Of a stretch of 64,000 nucleotides of DNA, positions 18,029 through 26,661 are shown piece by piece; position 1 is the stretch's first letter; every line of letters begins with the position of its first letter. Origin of the DNA: Aureibaculum sp. 2308TA14-22 (GTDB lineage: Bacteria > Bacteroidota > Bacteroidia > Flavobacteriales > Flavobacteriaceae); contig NZ_JBEWXT010000001.1 in assembly GCF_040538665.1 (NCBI RefSeq), forward strand, positions 2,630,501 through 2,694,500, read 5' to 3'. The notes under the pieces are model-generated. The model had not been told where the DNA came from and ran no database searches. It saw only the letters and a list, made by a program, of their open reading frames with translations. Made by a program: the position numbers and the translations under genes.

Positions 18029-18807
18029 AAACTTAATATTGTGTGCTGTGTGTTTTTATCTGTTATAAAATTTGTATTTGCAATGTGAATTTCAGAAACC
18101 CCTTTACCTAAGGCATTAAAACAATTTTTTAATTTCGGCAACATTCCGTCTGCAATAATACCATCACTTTTCAATAATTTATAACGGTCTAAATCTATAT
18201 TCTCAATTACCGAATCTTCATCATTAATATTTCTTAAAACTCCTTTCTTTTCAAAAATGTAGGTTAGACTTACCTGATAGATTTCCGCTAAAGCAGAAGC
18301 CAGTTCTGATGCAATAGTATCAGCATTGGTATTTAATAATTGCCCTCTTTTATTATGTGTAATGGCACAGAAAACAGGAGTTAAATTAGCATTCAATAAT
18401 AACGAAATTGTTTCAGTATTTACAAAATCTACATCTCCTGCAAAACCATAATCAATGTCTTTAACAATCCGTTTATGAGCTTTTATCGTATTTCCATCTG
18501 CACCAGAAAGCCCTATAGCATTACAATTATTTTGTTGCAATTTTGCTACTATGTTCTTATTGAGCAAGCCGGCATAGACCATAGTCACCACTTCCAAATT
18601 AGCAGTATCTGTAATACGCCTTCCTCCGATCATTTTTGGTGCTAACAGCAATTTATTTGCCATTTCGGTAGCTTTTTTTCCACCACCGTGAACTAAAATT
18701 TTCAATCCATCTAGTTTGGAAAAATCAGCTAGAAATGATAATAACACTTCTTCATTATCTATAACATTGCCGCCTATTTTTACAATATGTAGTTTTGGGT
18801 TACCCAT
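18025..18807 (-). CDS. argB: Acetylglutamate kinase family protein (ArgB)
   Basis: 260 residues, normal length. The amino-acid-kinase fold is shown by VKIGGNVID at 9-17, LVHGGGKKATEMA near 38-50, GGRRITD near 61-67, and NADTIASELA near 160. It phosphorylates N-acyl-glutamate. In Bacteroidota the acyl group may be succinyl rather than acetyl. It overlaps both neighbours (8 nt with argF', 4 nt with argE), so the three are translated together. Confidence 0.9.
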   Translation of the reverse strand: MGNPKLHIVKIGGNVIDNEEVLLSFLADFSKLDGLKILVHGGGKKATEMANKLLLAPKMIGGRRITDTANLEVVTMVYAGLLNKNIVAKLQQNNCNAIGLSGADGNTIKAHKRIVKDIDYGFAGDVDFVNTETISLLLNANLTPVFCAITHNKRGQLLNTNADTIASELASALAEIYQVSLTYIFEKKGVLRNINDEDSVIENIDLDRYKLLKSDGIIADGMLPKLKNCFNALGKGVSEIHIANTNFITDKNTQHTILSL

Positions 18808-19747
18808 TTTCCAACATCTTTTTTAATACAATTTGTGCTGAAAAAGTTCTATTATTAGCTTGTTCAATTACTAAAGAATTTTCACTATCCAGCACAGCAT
18901 CATCAACAACAACATTTCTTCTGACTGGCAAACAATGCATAAATTTAGCATTGTTTGTCAATTTCATTTTTTGCTCGGTAATCATCCAGTTTTTATCCCT
19001 TAAGAGAATTTTTCCATATTCGTTAACCGAACTCCAATTTTTTGCATAAATAAAATCAGCATTTTCAAAGGCTTTGTCTTGGTTGTATTCAACTTTAGAA
19101 TTTTTAATTATCTCTTTATCCAATTCATATCCTTTTGGGTGGGTAATTATAAAGTCTGCATTTTGTAATTGCATCATTTGAACAAAAGAATTGGCAACTG
19201 CTTGTGGCAATGCTTTAGGATGTGGTGCCCAGGTCAAAACCACTTTTGGTTTATTCTTTTTTTGATGTTCTTTAATAGTAATGGCATCTGCCAAAGCCTG
19301 CAAAGGATGACCTGTGGCACTTTCTAAACTTACAATGGGTACAGTTGTATATTTTACAAAAGAGTTTAGTACCTTTTCGCTATAATCTTCTTCTTTGTTT
19401 TTTAATCCAGCAAATGCTCTTATGGCAATTATATCTGCATATTGCGACACTACTTGTGCAGCTTCTTTTATATGCTCAGCAGCAACACTATCCATAGTTG
19501 ATCCATCTTCAAATTCCAATACCCATCCATCACTGGAAATATTCATTACCATAATTTCCATTCCCAATTGTTGAGCAGCCTTTTGAGTACTTAAACGTGT
19601 TCTTAAACTAGGGTTAAAAAATAACATGACCAAGGTTTTTCGTTTTCCTAAGTTTTCAAAAGCATACGGATTTTTCTTTAGTTGAATAGCTTCATCAACC
19701 AACTTTGAAAGTGATGTAATATCAGATATGGAAGTGTATTTTTTCAT
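18800..19747 (-). CDS. argF': N-acyl-ornithine carbamoyltransferase (ArgF', Bacteroidota type)
   Basis: 315 residues. Carbamoyl-phosphate motif FFNPSLRTRLSTQKAA (43-58), HPLQALAD (147-154) and the C-terminal HCLPVRRNVVVDD (271-283) are those of the acetyl/succinyl-ornithine transcarbamylases, not of normal OTCase. The reported specificity position, Glu92 in the Xanthomonas acetyl-ornithine enzyme and Pro90 in the Bacteroides succinyl-ornithine enzyme, is Ala90 here when aligned by the following Glu-His-Ile, so the acyl group cannot be called from that residue. Overlaps argB by 8 nt; 13 nt after argD. Confidence 0.88.
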   Translation of the reverse strand: MKKYTSISDITSLSKLVDEAIQLKKNPYAFENLGKRKTLVMLFFNPSLRTRLSTQKAAQQLGMEIMVMNISSDGWVLEFEDGSTMDSVAAEHIKEAAQVVSQYADIIAIRAFAGLKNKEEDYSEKVLNSFVKYTTVPIVSLESATGHPLQALADAITIKEHQKKNKPKVVLTWAPHPKALPQAVANSFVQMMQLQNADFIITHPKGYELDKEIIKNSKVEYNQDKAFENADFIYAKNWSSVNEYGKILLRDKNWMITEQKMKLTNNAKFMHCLPVRRNVVVDDAVLDSENSLVIEQANNRTFSAQIVLKKMLENG

Positions 19748-19760
19748 TGGTTAAAAATAT

Positions 19761-20885
19761 TTATAAACAGTTTTTTAAAGCCTCAAAAAATGTATCAACA
19801 TGCTCTTTTTTAATTGTCATTGGAGGTAAAATTCGTAATAACTTTTTATTGCTGGCTCCTCCTGTAAAGATATGGTGTTCATAAATTAGTTTTTTTCGCA
19901 ACTCGGCAATTTCAAAATCAAACTCAAGCCCTAACATTAAGCCTTTACCCTTTATTTTTTTTACCTGTGGAAATTGTTTTGCCTTTTCAATAAAATAAGC
20001 TGAAACTTTATTTACATTCTCCAATAAATCTTCTTTTTCAATCACGTCCAACACCGCCATAGAAGCTGCACATGCTAAATGATTCCCTCCAAATGTGGTA
20101 CCTAACATGCCATAACTTGCTTTTAGTTTTGGTGAAATTAAGATTCCGCCAACAGGAAATCCATTGCCCATACCTTTGGCAATTGAAATGATATCTGGTT
20201 GAATAGTATGATATTGGTGAGCAAAAAACTTTCCACTTCGCCCATAACCAGATTGAATTTCATCAGCAATTAAAATAACATCATATTTACCACATAATGT
20301 TCGTAAATTTTGAAAGAAAACTGTTGTTCCTTCATCTAAACCTCCAACACCTTGAATGCCTTCAATAATTACAGAACATACATCTCCTTTTGACAATTCT
20401 TTTTCAACTAAATCGCTTTTATTTAAAGGTAAAATAGTAACTGGGTTGCAACTATTTATTGGTGCATTAATATTGGGGTTATCTGTTACAGAAACTGCTG
20501 CTGATGTACGTCCATGAAAAGAATTTTGAAAAGCTATTACCCTCTTTTTATTGGTATGAAACGATGCTAATTTCAGAGCATTTTCATTCGCCTCTGCACC
20601 GGAATTACATAAAAACAAATTATAATCGGGATAACCAGATATTTTTCCCAATTTCTCAGCCAATTCAACCTGCAAAGGGTTTTGTACTGCATTCGAATAA
20701 AATCCAAGATTATCTAATTGTTGTTTCACTTTTTTTACATAATGTGGGTGTGAATGACCTATTGAAATAACGCCGTGCCCACCATATAAATCAAGATAGC
20801 CTTGGCCTTTTTCATCTGTAACAATTAAATCATTAGCCTTTACAGGAGCAACATTATAAAGTGGATAAACATCAAAAAGATTCAT
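19761..20885 (-). CDS. argD: Acyl-ornithine aminotransferase (class III, PLP)
   Basis: 374 residues. PLP motifs: CNSGAEANENALKLA (93-107), LIADEIQSGYGRSGKFF (Asp208, Gln211) and the Schiff-base lysine in SIAKGMGNGFPVGG (Lys237). It transaminates N-acyl-glutamate semialdehyde using glutamate. Length is slightly short of the usual 390-400 but complete. Its start overlaps the proC stop by 4 nt. Confidence 0.9.
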   Translation of the reverse strand: MNLFDVYPLYNVAPVKANDLIVTDEKGQGYLDLYGGHGVISIGHSHPHYVKKVKQQLDNLGFYSNAVQNPLQVELAEKLGKISGYPDYNLFLCNSGAEANENALKLASFHTNKKRVIAFQNSFHGRTSAAVSVTDNPNINAPINSCNPVTILPLNKSDLVEKELSKGDVCSVIIEGIQGVGGLDEGTTVFFQNLRTLCGKYDVILIADEIQSGYGRSGKFFAHQYHTIQPDIISIAKGMGNGFPVGGILISPKLKASYGMLGTTFGGNHLACAASMAVLDVIEKEDLLENVNKVSAYFIEKAKQFPQVKKIKGKGLMLGLEFDFEIAELRKKLIYEHHIFTGGASNKKLLRILPPMTIKKEHVDTFFEALKNCL

Positions 20886-21682
20886 AATTCTGCTTTAGAA
20901 ATTTGATTTATTTTATTAAAAGATGTCACCAACCCTTTGATTAATGACGAACTCAATCCGCTATGTTCCATTTCATTTAACCCTTCTATGGTACAACCTC
21001 CTGGAGTAGTAACCCTGTCTATTTCCTCTTCTGGGTGACTGCCAGATTCTACCAATAACGTTGCAGCACCCAAACAGGTTTGCATGGCCATTTCTTGGGC
21101 TATTTCAGCTTCAAAACCAAGTTGAATTGCCCCTTGGGTAGTTGCTCGTATCAATCGCATCCAAAACGCGATACCACTGGCACAAATTACAGTAGCCGCC
21201 TGCATTTGCTCTTCGGGAATTTCAATAGAAGTTCCCAGTCTATTGAAAATAGCGGTGGCTATATCTATACGCTTCTTTCCTTGGGCATTGCTACATACAC
21301 AGGTAATGGATTTGCCTACCGATATTGCGGTGTTTGGCATGGAACGGATAATAAAATTTTCTTTGCCAACAACGGATTCAATACTTTCAATTTTAAACCC
21401 TGTAATCGTTGAAATTAGCACGTGCTTTTCTGTCAGCAAATCGGTAATCTCTTTTAAAATGTTTTCAAAATGTCTTGGTTGTACTGCAAAAATCAATATA
21501 TCGGAGTTACTAACCGCTTCTCTATTATCTAATGTTAATTGAACATTGTCATACTCTCCCCATTCTGCTATGCTTTCCGTATTTCTTTTAGTCAAGTACA
21601 AGCTTGTATAAGCATTATTTACAATAAGCCCTTTTGCTATTGAAAGACCTAAATTCCCTGTTCCTATAATTGCTATTTTCAT
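20882..21682 (-). CDS. proC: Pyrroline-5-carboxylate reductase
   Basis: 266 residues. The N-terminal Rossmann motif IIGTGNLGLSIAKGL (4-18) binds NAD(P)H; the C-terminal dimerisation signature VTTPGGCTIEGLNEMEHSG is at about 224-242. It makes proline from pyrroline-5-carboxylate. Its place between argC and argD, with a 4-nt overlap to argD, ties proline synthesis to arginine supply; this order is common in Bacteroidota. Confidence 0.9.
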   Translation of the reverse strand: MKIAIIGTGNLGLSIAKGLIVNNAYTSLYLTKRNTESIAEWGEYDNVQLTLDNREAVSNSDILIFAVQPRHFENILKEITDLLTEKHVLISTITGFKIESIESVVGKENFIIRSMPNTAISVGKSITCVCSNAQGKKRIDIATAIFNRLGTSIEIPEEQMQAATVICASGIAFWMRLIRATTQGAIQLGFEAEIAQEMAMQTCLGAATLLVESGSHPEEEIDRVTTPGGCTIEGLNEMEHSGLSSSLIKGLVTSFNKINQISKAEL

Positions 21683-21709
21683 TGTTTTAATTTTACTTTA
21701 ATACGATTA

Positions 21710-22687
21710 TTAAAAATAAGTAGCTTTTAAGCTCAAGCCTTCTTTTTCATTAAACCCAAACATCAAATTCATATTATGTACCGCTTGTCCCGATGCTCCT
21801 TTTAATAAATTATCCGTTATACTGCTAATCAATAATTTATTATTATGTTTATGCAAATACACCAAACACTTATTCGTATTGACTACTTGTTTTAGATGCA
21901 ACTCGTTATCTGATATAAAAGTAAAAGCAGCGTTATTGTAAAAATCTTTATATAGTTTTTTAGCCTCTTCTAAACTACCATCAAACTTGGTATAAGCCGT
22001 GGCAAAAATACCTCGGCTAAAATTGCCCCTGTTGGGCATAAAATTCAGTTCACTTGAAAGAGTTGGTTGCAGCTGTTGTAAGCTTTGATTAATTTCTCCT
22101 AAATGCTGATGTGTAAAAGGTTTGTAATACGAAAAGTTATTATCACGCCAAGTAAAATGTGTAGTTTTGGATAACGAAGTTCCCGCTCCTGTCGCTCCAG
22201 TTACAGCATTAATGTGGACATCATTCTGTAATAAACTATGTTTGGCTAAAGGTAATAATGCCAATTGTATTGTGGTTGCAAAACAACCAGGATTTGCAAT
22301 ATAATTAGTTGACTTTATAGCTTTTTTGTTCAATTCTGGCAACCCATAAACAAATTGTTTGCCCTGAAATATGCTGTCTTTTTCTAACCTAAAATCGTTG
22401 CTTAAGTCGATTATTTTTGTGTGATCTGAAAATTGGTTTTGCTCTAAAAATGATTTAGAATTTCCATGTCCTAAACACAGAAAAAGCACATCAACATCGC
22501 TATTTATGTTTCTTGTAAATTTTATATCAGTTTCACCAATCAAATCTTGATGAATACTGCTAAAGTCGTTACCCGCATTTGAGGTACTATACACAAAGTT
22601 AATTTCGACTTTTTGGTGATTTAACAATATCCTAATCAACTCACCAGCGGTATAACCAGCTCCCCCTATAATTCCAACTTTTTTCAT
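21710..22687 (-). CDS. argC: N-acyl-gamma-glutamyl-phosphate reductase
   Basis: 325 residues from MKKVGIIGGAGYTAGEL (ATG at 22687); an upstream ATG at 22765 would add 26 residues not seen in the family and would run through an intergenic hairpin, so it is rejected. NADP-binding GGAGYTAGEL is at 8-17 and the catalytic cysteine in ANPGCFATTIQLALLP (Cys135). Reduces acyl-glutamyl phosphate to the semialdehyde. 27 nt before proC. Confidence 0.92.
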   Translation of the reverse strand: MKKVGIIGGAGYTAGELIRILLNHQKVEINFVYSTSNAGNDFSSIHQDLIGETDIKFTRNINSDVDVLFLCLGHGNSKSFLEQNQFSDHTKIIDLSNDFRLEKDSIFQGKQFVYGLPELNKKAIKSTNYIANPGCFATTIQLALLPLAKHSLLQNDVHINAVTGATGAGTSLSKTTHFTWRDNNFSYYKPFTHQHLGEINQSLQQLQPTLSSELNFMPNRGNFSRGIFATAYTKFDGSLEEAKKLYKDFYNNAAFTFISDNELHLKQVVNTNKCLVYLHKHNNKLLISSITDNLLKGASGQAVHNMNLMFGFNEKEGLSLKATYF

Positions 22688-22739
22688 TCCTTTAAATAAA
22701 TTTAAGTGTTTGATATTTAAGCATCTCTGATTGTAGAGC

Positions 22740-22771
22740 GTTTGGTTTTTTACCAAACCCCTCAATGAGGG
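22740..22771. repeat. Two tandem hairpins in the argG-argC gap
   Basis: A 7-bp stem GTTTGGT / ACCAAAC with loop TTTTT (22740-22758), followed directly by CCCTCA / TGAGGG (22759-22771). They fill the space just after the argG stop on the minus strand. They could protect or process the message; a full terminator is unlikely inside this operon. Confidence 0.5.
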
Positions 22772-23959
22772 TCACTCTGAATTGTTTATTTGGTTAAAAA
22801 TTTTATTTTGATTAGATAAAATTTTGATAAAACCTTTAGCATCATCTGCTGTCCACCCCTCGTTCATTTCACCATAAGCCGCTACTTTTGAGTTCATCAA
22901 ATCATGTGGAGACTGAATACCGTCTAACGTAAAGCGATAAGGATGCAATGTCACCATAACATCACCGCTTACATTCTCTTGGGCGTCTTCCATAAATGCT
23001 TCTATATTACGCATTACAGCATCTAAGTATTGACCTTCATGTAACATAGTTCCATACCAATTAGATAAATATTCTTTATGATGTTGTTGCCATTTGGTAA
23101 GCACGTGTTTTTCCAATAAATGGTGTGCCTTAATTATAATCAAAGGAGCTGCTGCCTCAAAACCTACTCTACCTTTAATCCCAATAATTGTATCTCCAAC
23201 ATGAATATCTCTACCTATAGCATATTTAGATGCTATTTCGTCAAGAATTCTAATATTTTCAACTGGACTATTTTTCACATAATTGATGGCTATCAATTCA
23301 CCTTTTTCAAAGCTCAACTTCATATTTTCAGGCTCATCTTTTTCTAATTGGCTAGGGTAGGCACCTTCAGGCAAGGGTTTATTGGATGTCAAAGTTTCTT
23401 TTCCGCCAACACTTGTACCCCAAAGTCCCTTATTGATAGAATATTGGGCTTTTTCCCAAGAAAGTTCAACACCGTGTTCCTTTAAAAATTCTATCTCTTC
23501 TTGTCTTGATAACTTTAAATCTCTAATTGGTGTTATAATTTCAATTTCAGGAGCTAAAATTTGAAAAATCATGTCGAAACGTATCTGGTCATTACCTGCA
23601 CCAGTACTACCATGTGCTATAAATTTTGCTCCAATTTTTTTAGCATGAGTTACTATTTCAATGGCTTGAATAATTCTTTCTGAACTTACGGATAAAGGAT
23701 ATGTATTATTCTTTAATACATTCCCAAAAATTAAGTATTTAACCACTTTTTCGTAAAAAGTTGAAATGGCATTAATATTTGTATAAGACTTAACCCCTAA
23801 GGCATAGGCTTTTTCTTCTATTGCATTAATCTCCTTGTCGGTAAAACCTCCTGTATTTACACTTACAGCATGTACTTCATAACCTTTTTTCGCAGATAAA
23901 TATTTTGCACAATATGAAGTGTCTAATCCACCGCTATATGCTAAAACTAACTTGTTCAT
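22772..23959 (-). CDS. argG: Argininosuccinate synthase
   Basis: 395 residues. The ATP-pyrophosphatase P-loop LAYSGGLDTSYCAKYL is at 5-20 and the family segment AHGSTGAGNDQIRFD at about 114-128. Joins citrulline and aspartate. Its start overlaps the stop of the upstream GNAT gene by one base (TAATG), so translation is coupled. Confidence 0.94.
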   Translation of the reverse strand: MNKLVLAYSGGLDTSYCAKYLSAKKGYEVHAVSVNTGGFTDKEINAIEEKAYALGVKSYTNINAISTFYEKVVKYLIFGNVLKNNTYPLSVSSERIIQAIEIVTHAKKIGAKFIAHGSTGAGNDQIRFDMIFQILAPEIEIITPIRDLKLSRQEEIEFLKEHGVELSWEKAQYSINKGLWGTSVGGKETLTSNKPLPEGAYPSQLEKDEPENMKLSFEKGELIAINYVKNSPVENIRILDEIASKYAIGRDIHVGDTIIGIKGRVGFEAAAPLIIIKAHHLLEKHVLTKWQQHHKEYLSNWYGTMLHEGQYLDAVMRNIEAFMEDAQENVSGDVMVTLHPYRFTLDGIQSPHDLMNSKVAAYGEMNEGWTADDAKGFIKILSNQNKIFNQINNSE

Positions 23960-24588
23960 TATTTCTTTTTATTTTTTAAGAATACTGTTTCTTTTATGTT
24001 TTTTAATCTTTGTAACACCTTTTTATTGTAAGGGTGTTTTGGCTTCTTTTCAATTTTAGGTCTTTTATCTTTTGGATCATAAAGCATACCTGTACACAAG
24101 CACATTTTACGTTCGGTTCGAGTTAAAATATCGTAATTTTTGCAAGTTTGACAGCCTTTCCAAAAAGCATTGTCGGTTGTCAGTTCCGAAAATGTGACTG
24201 GTTTGTAACCCAATTCGTAATTTATTTTCATTACTGCCAAACCTGTGGTAATACCAAACATTTTGGCATTGGGGAATTTCTTTTTAGAATAATCAAAAAT
24301 TACTTTTTTTATTTTTTTTGCCAAGCCCTGTCCTCTATAATCAGGATGTACAATTAAGCCAGAATTGGCCACAAACTTACCATGTCCCCAAGCCTCTATA
24401 TAACAAAAACCTGCAAATTTATCACCGTCTAAGGCAATAACGGCATTATCATTTTCTAGCTTGGTGATTATATATTCTGGAGTACGCTTGGCAATTCCCG
24501 TCCCTCGTACTTTTGCCGACTCTGCTATAGTGTCGCAAATAATGTTAGCATATTTACTATGCTTTTTTGTTGCAATAACAATATCCAT
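23959..24588 (-). CDS. GNAT N-acyltransferase, probable first gene of the arginine pathway
   Basis: 209 residues. The acyl-CoA motif HPDYRGQGLAKKIKK is at about 82-96 in a GNAT fold. The C-terminal part carries a cysteine set (CQTCKNYD, then CLCTGM) and a very basic tail (KKPKHPYNKK...), not part of the core fold. As the first gene of the arg operon it is the best candidate for N-acyl-glutamate formation, since no argA or argJ is nearby; this is inference from position. The cysteines could bind zinc. Confidence 0.75.
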   Translation of the reverse strand: MDIVIATKKHSKYANIICDTIAESAKVRGTGIAKRTPEYIITKLENDNAVIALDGDKFAGFCYIEAWGHGKFVANSGLIVHPDYRGQGLAKKIKKVIFDYSKKKFPNAKMFGITTGLAVMKINYELGYKPVTFSELTTDNAFWKGCQTCKNYDILTRTERKMCLCTGMLYDPKDKRPKIEKKPKHPYNKKVLQRLKNIKETVFLKNKKK

Positions 24589-24635
24589 ACTATTGGATTT
24601 GATTATTAAAATGTGTTTGAAAAATTATGTGCTTG

Positions 24636-24662
24636 AAAAAAGAACCGGACTCACCTAAGTTC
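24636..24662 (-). terminator. Attenuator-type terminator in the arg operon leader
   Basis: On the minus strand GAACT (from 24662) pairs with GGTTC, then after a 2-nt bulge GG pairs with CC around a 5-nt loop, and six T follow (24641-24636). It lies 20 nt after the leader reading frame and 47 nt before the GNAT start, the geometry of ribosome-controlled attenuation. The stem is imperfect, so stability needs calculation. Confidence 0.5.
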
Positions 24663-24681
24663 AATGAAATATAAGATACCC

Positions 24682-24750
24682 TTACGGGCGACGGATACGT
24701 CTAGGACGAATAGAAAAAGTAGTAATTGTATGTAGTTGTACTGTTTTCAC
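24682..24750 (-). CDS. Putative arginine leader peptide (22 aa) of the arg operon
   Basis: From GTG at 24750 the frame reads MKTVQLHTITTFSI followed by RPRRIRRP and TAA at 24684-24682. Five of the last eight codons are arginine (CGT, AGA, CGT, CGT, CGC), directly upstream of an arginine biosynthesis operon and of a terminator-like hairpin. Low charged tRNA-Arg would stall the ribosome here and favour readthrough. The start is uncertain: another small frame (ATG at 24782) ends in TGA overlapping this GTG, and a near-consensus -7 box (TAATATTG, 24762-24755) would place transcription start very close to the GTG. Confidence 0.6.
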   Translation of the reverse strand: MKTVQLHTITTFSIRPRRIRRP

Positions 24751-24975
24751 AAAGCAATATTACAACTTTTTCTTAAATACATAAAAACATTATCTGATTT
24801 TATTTTAATAATCACCTATTTATTTGCAGTTAAACAATTTAATCACCTTAAAATTATCTTATTACTAAATTTAAGTTGAATTTACTGCGCATTTTTCAAA
24901 TTTTAAAACACGCTTTTTTGTAACTTGCTAGATATCTGAACCTTAAGCCTAAAGTTTTTAGCTTTAATTAACATT

Positions 24976-25009
24976 TTTGCAATTAAACTCAGTTGCTTTG
25001 CTATTTTTG
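24976..25009 (+). promoter_or_regulatory. Bacteroidota-type promoter of the first lytic transglycosylase
   Basis: TTTG at 24976-24979, a 22-nt spacer and TATTTTTG at 25002-25009, 27 nt before the start codon, fit the TTTG / TAnnTTTG pattern. Confidence 0.6.
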
Positions 25010-25036
25010 AAAAGCTATAGAACCTAACTGACCTCT

Positions 25037-26467
25037 ATGAAAAAGTTGTTGATTTTTATTTTTGCATGCAATTACGTTTTAGTATTTGCTCAACATACAC
25101 CCATTGAAGATTTTGACAACCAAACAAACATAAAACAAACTGCTACAATCAATTCCATTGGCGATAATGAATTTAATACATCCCACAACAATTTAACAAG
25201 CACGATTAATAATGAAGTTTTTACTTCGATGGTGTTAAAGGAAAGACTTAAAATTTTAAATACCAAAACACCTTTTGATGTACCTTATAATGCAACTGTC
25301 GAGCGTTTTATCAGATTGTACCTAAAAGAGAACAAAGCTGCAATTTCTAACTTAATGGACAGAGCAAATTATTACTTCCCAATTTTTGAAAAATATTTGG
25401 ATAAGCACGACATTCCGCTGGAAATAAAATATTTGGCGGTAGTAGAATCCGCATTGTTGCCTACTGCTAAATCACATGCCGGAGCCAAGGGCATTTGGCA
25501 ATTTATGTACCATACGGGCAAACAATATGGTTTAAACGTAACTTCTTATGTTGATGATCGTAACGACCCTTTAAAGGCCACCGAGGCTGCTTGCCTTTAT
25601 TTAAAAGACCTTTATGAACGTTTTAACGATTGGGATTTGGCCTTGGCAGCATACAACTCTGGACCTGGCAATGTAAACAAAGCTATTAGACGATCCGGTG
25701 GAAAAAGAAATTATTGGAATATTAGACAGTACTTGCCTAAAGAAACCAGTAGCTATGTTCCCGCATTTTATGCAACATTATATCTATTTGAATATGGTGA
25801 AGCTCATCAGATATACCCTAACGATACAGAAATTGATTATTTTGATACCGATACCGTTCATATTAAAGAACAACTCAGTTTTTCGGAAATTGAAAAAAGA
25901 ACTGGGGTATCAAAGAAATTTTTAGCCTCATTAAACCCGCAATATAAACTAGGTGTAATTCCATATCATAAAGAAAAAAATTACGTATTAACCTTACCAA
26001 AAAGTGCAATTGATAGATTTATGAACATAGAATTGACCGATAATAAAACTTTGGAGGATAAAGAAAAACAAATACATATAGTAGCAACTACCTACAATAG
26101 CTATGTGGTGCAAAAACTGGACAACCTCCCAAAAATTGCCAGAAAATTTGAAATTACTTTACAGCAATTAAAAAAATGGAACGGATTGCAAACCGATTTT
26201 CTGATTGAAGGTCAACGTTTGGTTGTTACCGATAAAAAAAGTGAAGTTGCTATGCAAGTGCCTACCCAAAAAATTCACGCCCAAAAAAGCTCTTCCAAGC
26301 CTCAAGTTTATGAAATTTATACTGTAAATGAAGGCGATTCCCTATTTATCATATCTAAAAAATTCCCAAATGTTACCATCAATCAACTTCGTAATTGGAA
26401 CAATATTTGGGGTGTACCTCACATTAAACCTGGAACAGAACTTAAAATTTTAACAAGTACTGAATAA
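25037..26467 (+). CDS. Lytic transglycosylase (MltD-like) with LysM domains
   Basis: 476 residues with a signal peptide (FVFAQ at 15-19). The SLT domain (about 120-260) shows KYLAVVESALLPTAKS with catalytic Glu137, AKGIWQFMYHTGKQYG, and LALAAYNSGPGNVNKAI. Two LysM peptidoglycan-binding repeats follow at about 360-400 and 430-475. It cleaves peptidoglycan in the periplasm. It is a clear tandem paralogue of the next gene (the SLT parts share long identical stretches such as AAYNSGPGNV and KRNYWNIR). Confidence 0.9.
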   Translation: MKKLLIFIFACNYVLVFAQHTPIEDFDNQTNIKQTATINSIGDNEFNTSHNNLTSTINNEVFTSMVLKERLKILNTKTPFDVPYNATVERFIRLYLKENKAAISNLMDRANYYFPIFEKYLDKHDIPLEIKYLAVVESALLPTAKSHAGAKGIWQFMYHTGKQYGLNVTSYVDDRNDPLKATEAACLYLKDLYERFNDWDLALAAYNSGPGNVNKAIRRSGGKRNYWNIRQYLPKETSSYVPAFYATLYLFEYGEAHQIYPNDTEIDYFDTDTVHIKEQLSFSEIEKRTGVSKKFLASLNPQYKLGVIPYHKEKNYVLTLPKSAIDRFMNIELTDNKTLEDKEKQIHIVATTYNSYVVQKLDNLPKIARKFEITLQQLKKWNGLQTDFLIEGQRLVVTDKKSEVAMQVPTQKIHAQKSSSKPQVYEIYTVNEGDSLFIISKKFPNVTINQLRNWNNIWGVPHIKPGTELKILTSTE

Positions 26468-26570
26468 TTTGCCATAGCATTTTGCGTTATTCTTACAGTT
26501 CGATAGCACAAACTAATTTTAAATAACTAATATACAGTCACTTAAGAAGTTATTTTAATTAGAAATTAGG

Positions 26571-26607
26571 TTTGCGAGATTGACTTAAAATAATTTTTAT
26601 ATTTTTG
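26571..26607 (+). promoter_or_regulatory. Promoter region of the second lytic transglycosylase
   Basis: TATTTTTG (26600-26607) is a perfect -7 box. TTG at 26580-26582 gives a 17-nt spacer; TTTG at 26571-26574 would give 25. It lies 54 nt before the start codon, so the two paralogues are separately transcribed. Confidence 0.5.
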
Positions 26608-26661
26608 TTTTCTTCTAACCCTAATTTTTAGCTGTCAATTGTATTTAAATAGTTAAGTATT

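Larger units (their letters stand above)
24589..25036. other. 448-nt divergent intergenic region: arg leader (minus) and transglycosylase promoter (plus)
   Basis: The left half holds the arg leader frame and terminator. The right end holds the promoter at 24976-25009. The stretch 24790-24960 is very AT-rich with no reading frame or clear structure that I can support. Confidence 0.7.

Noticed and set aside
22688-22765. Longer argC start at 22765
   Set aside because: The extra 26 residues are not family-like and the region holds two hairpins of an intergenic repeat.
24747-24782. Small frame ATG 24782 to TGA 24747 (minus) as the arg leader peptide
   Set aside because: It has only one arginine codon; the following GTG frame has the arginine cluster. 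It could still couple translation to it.
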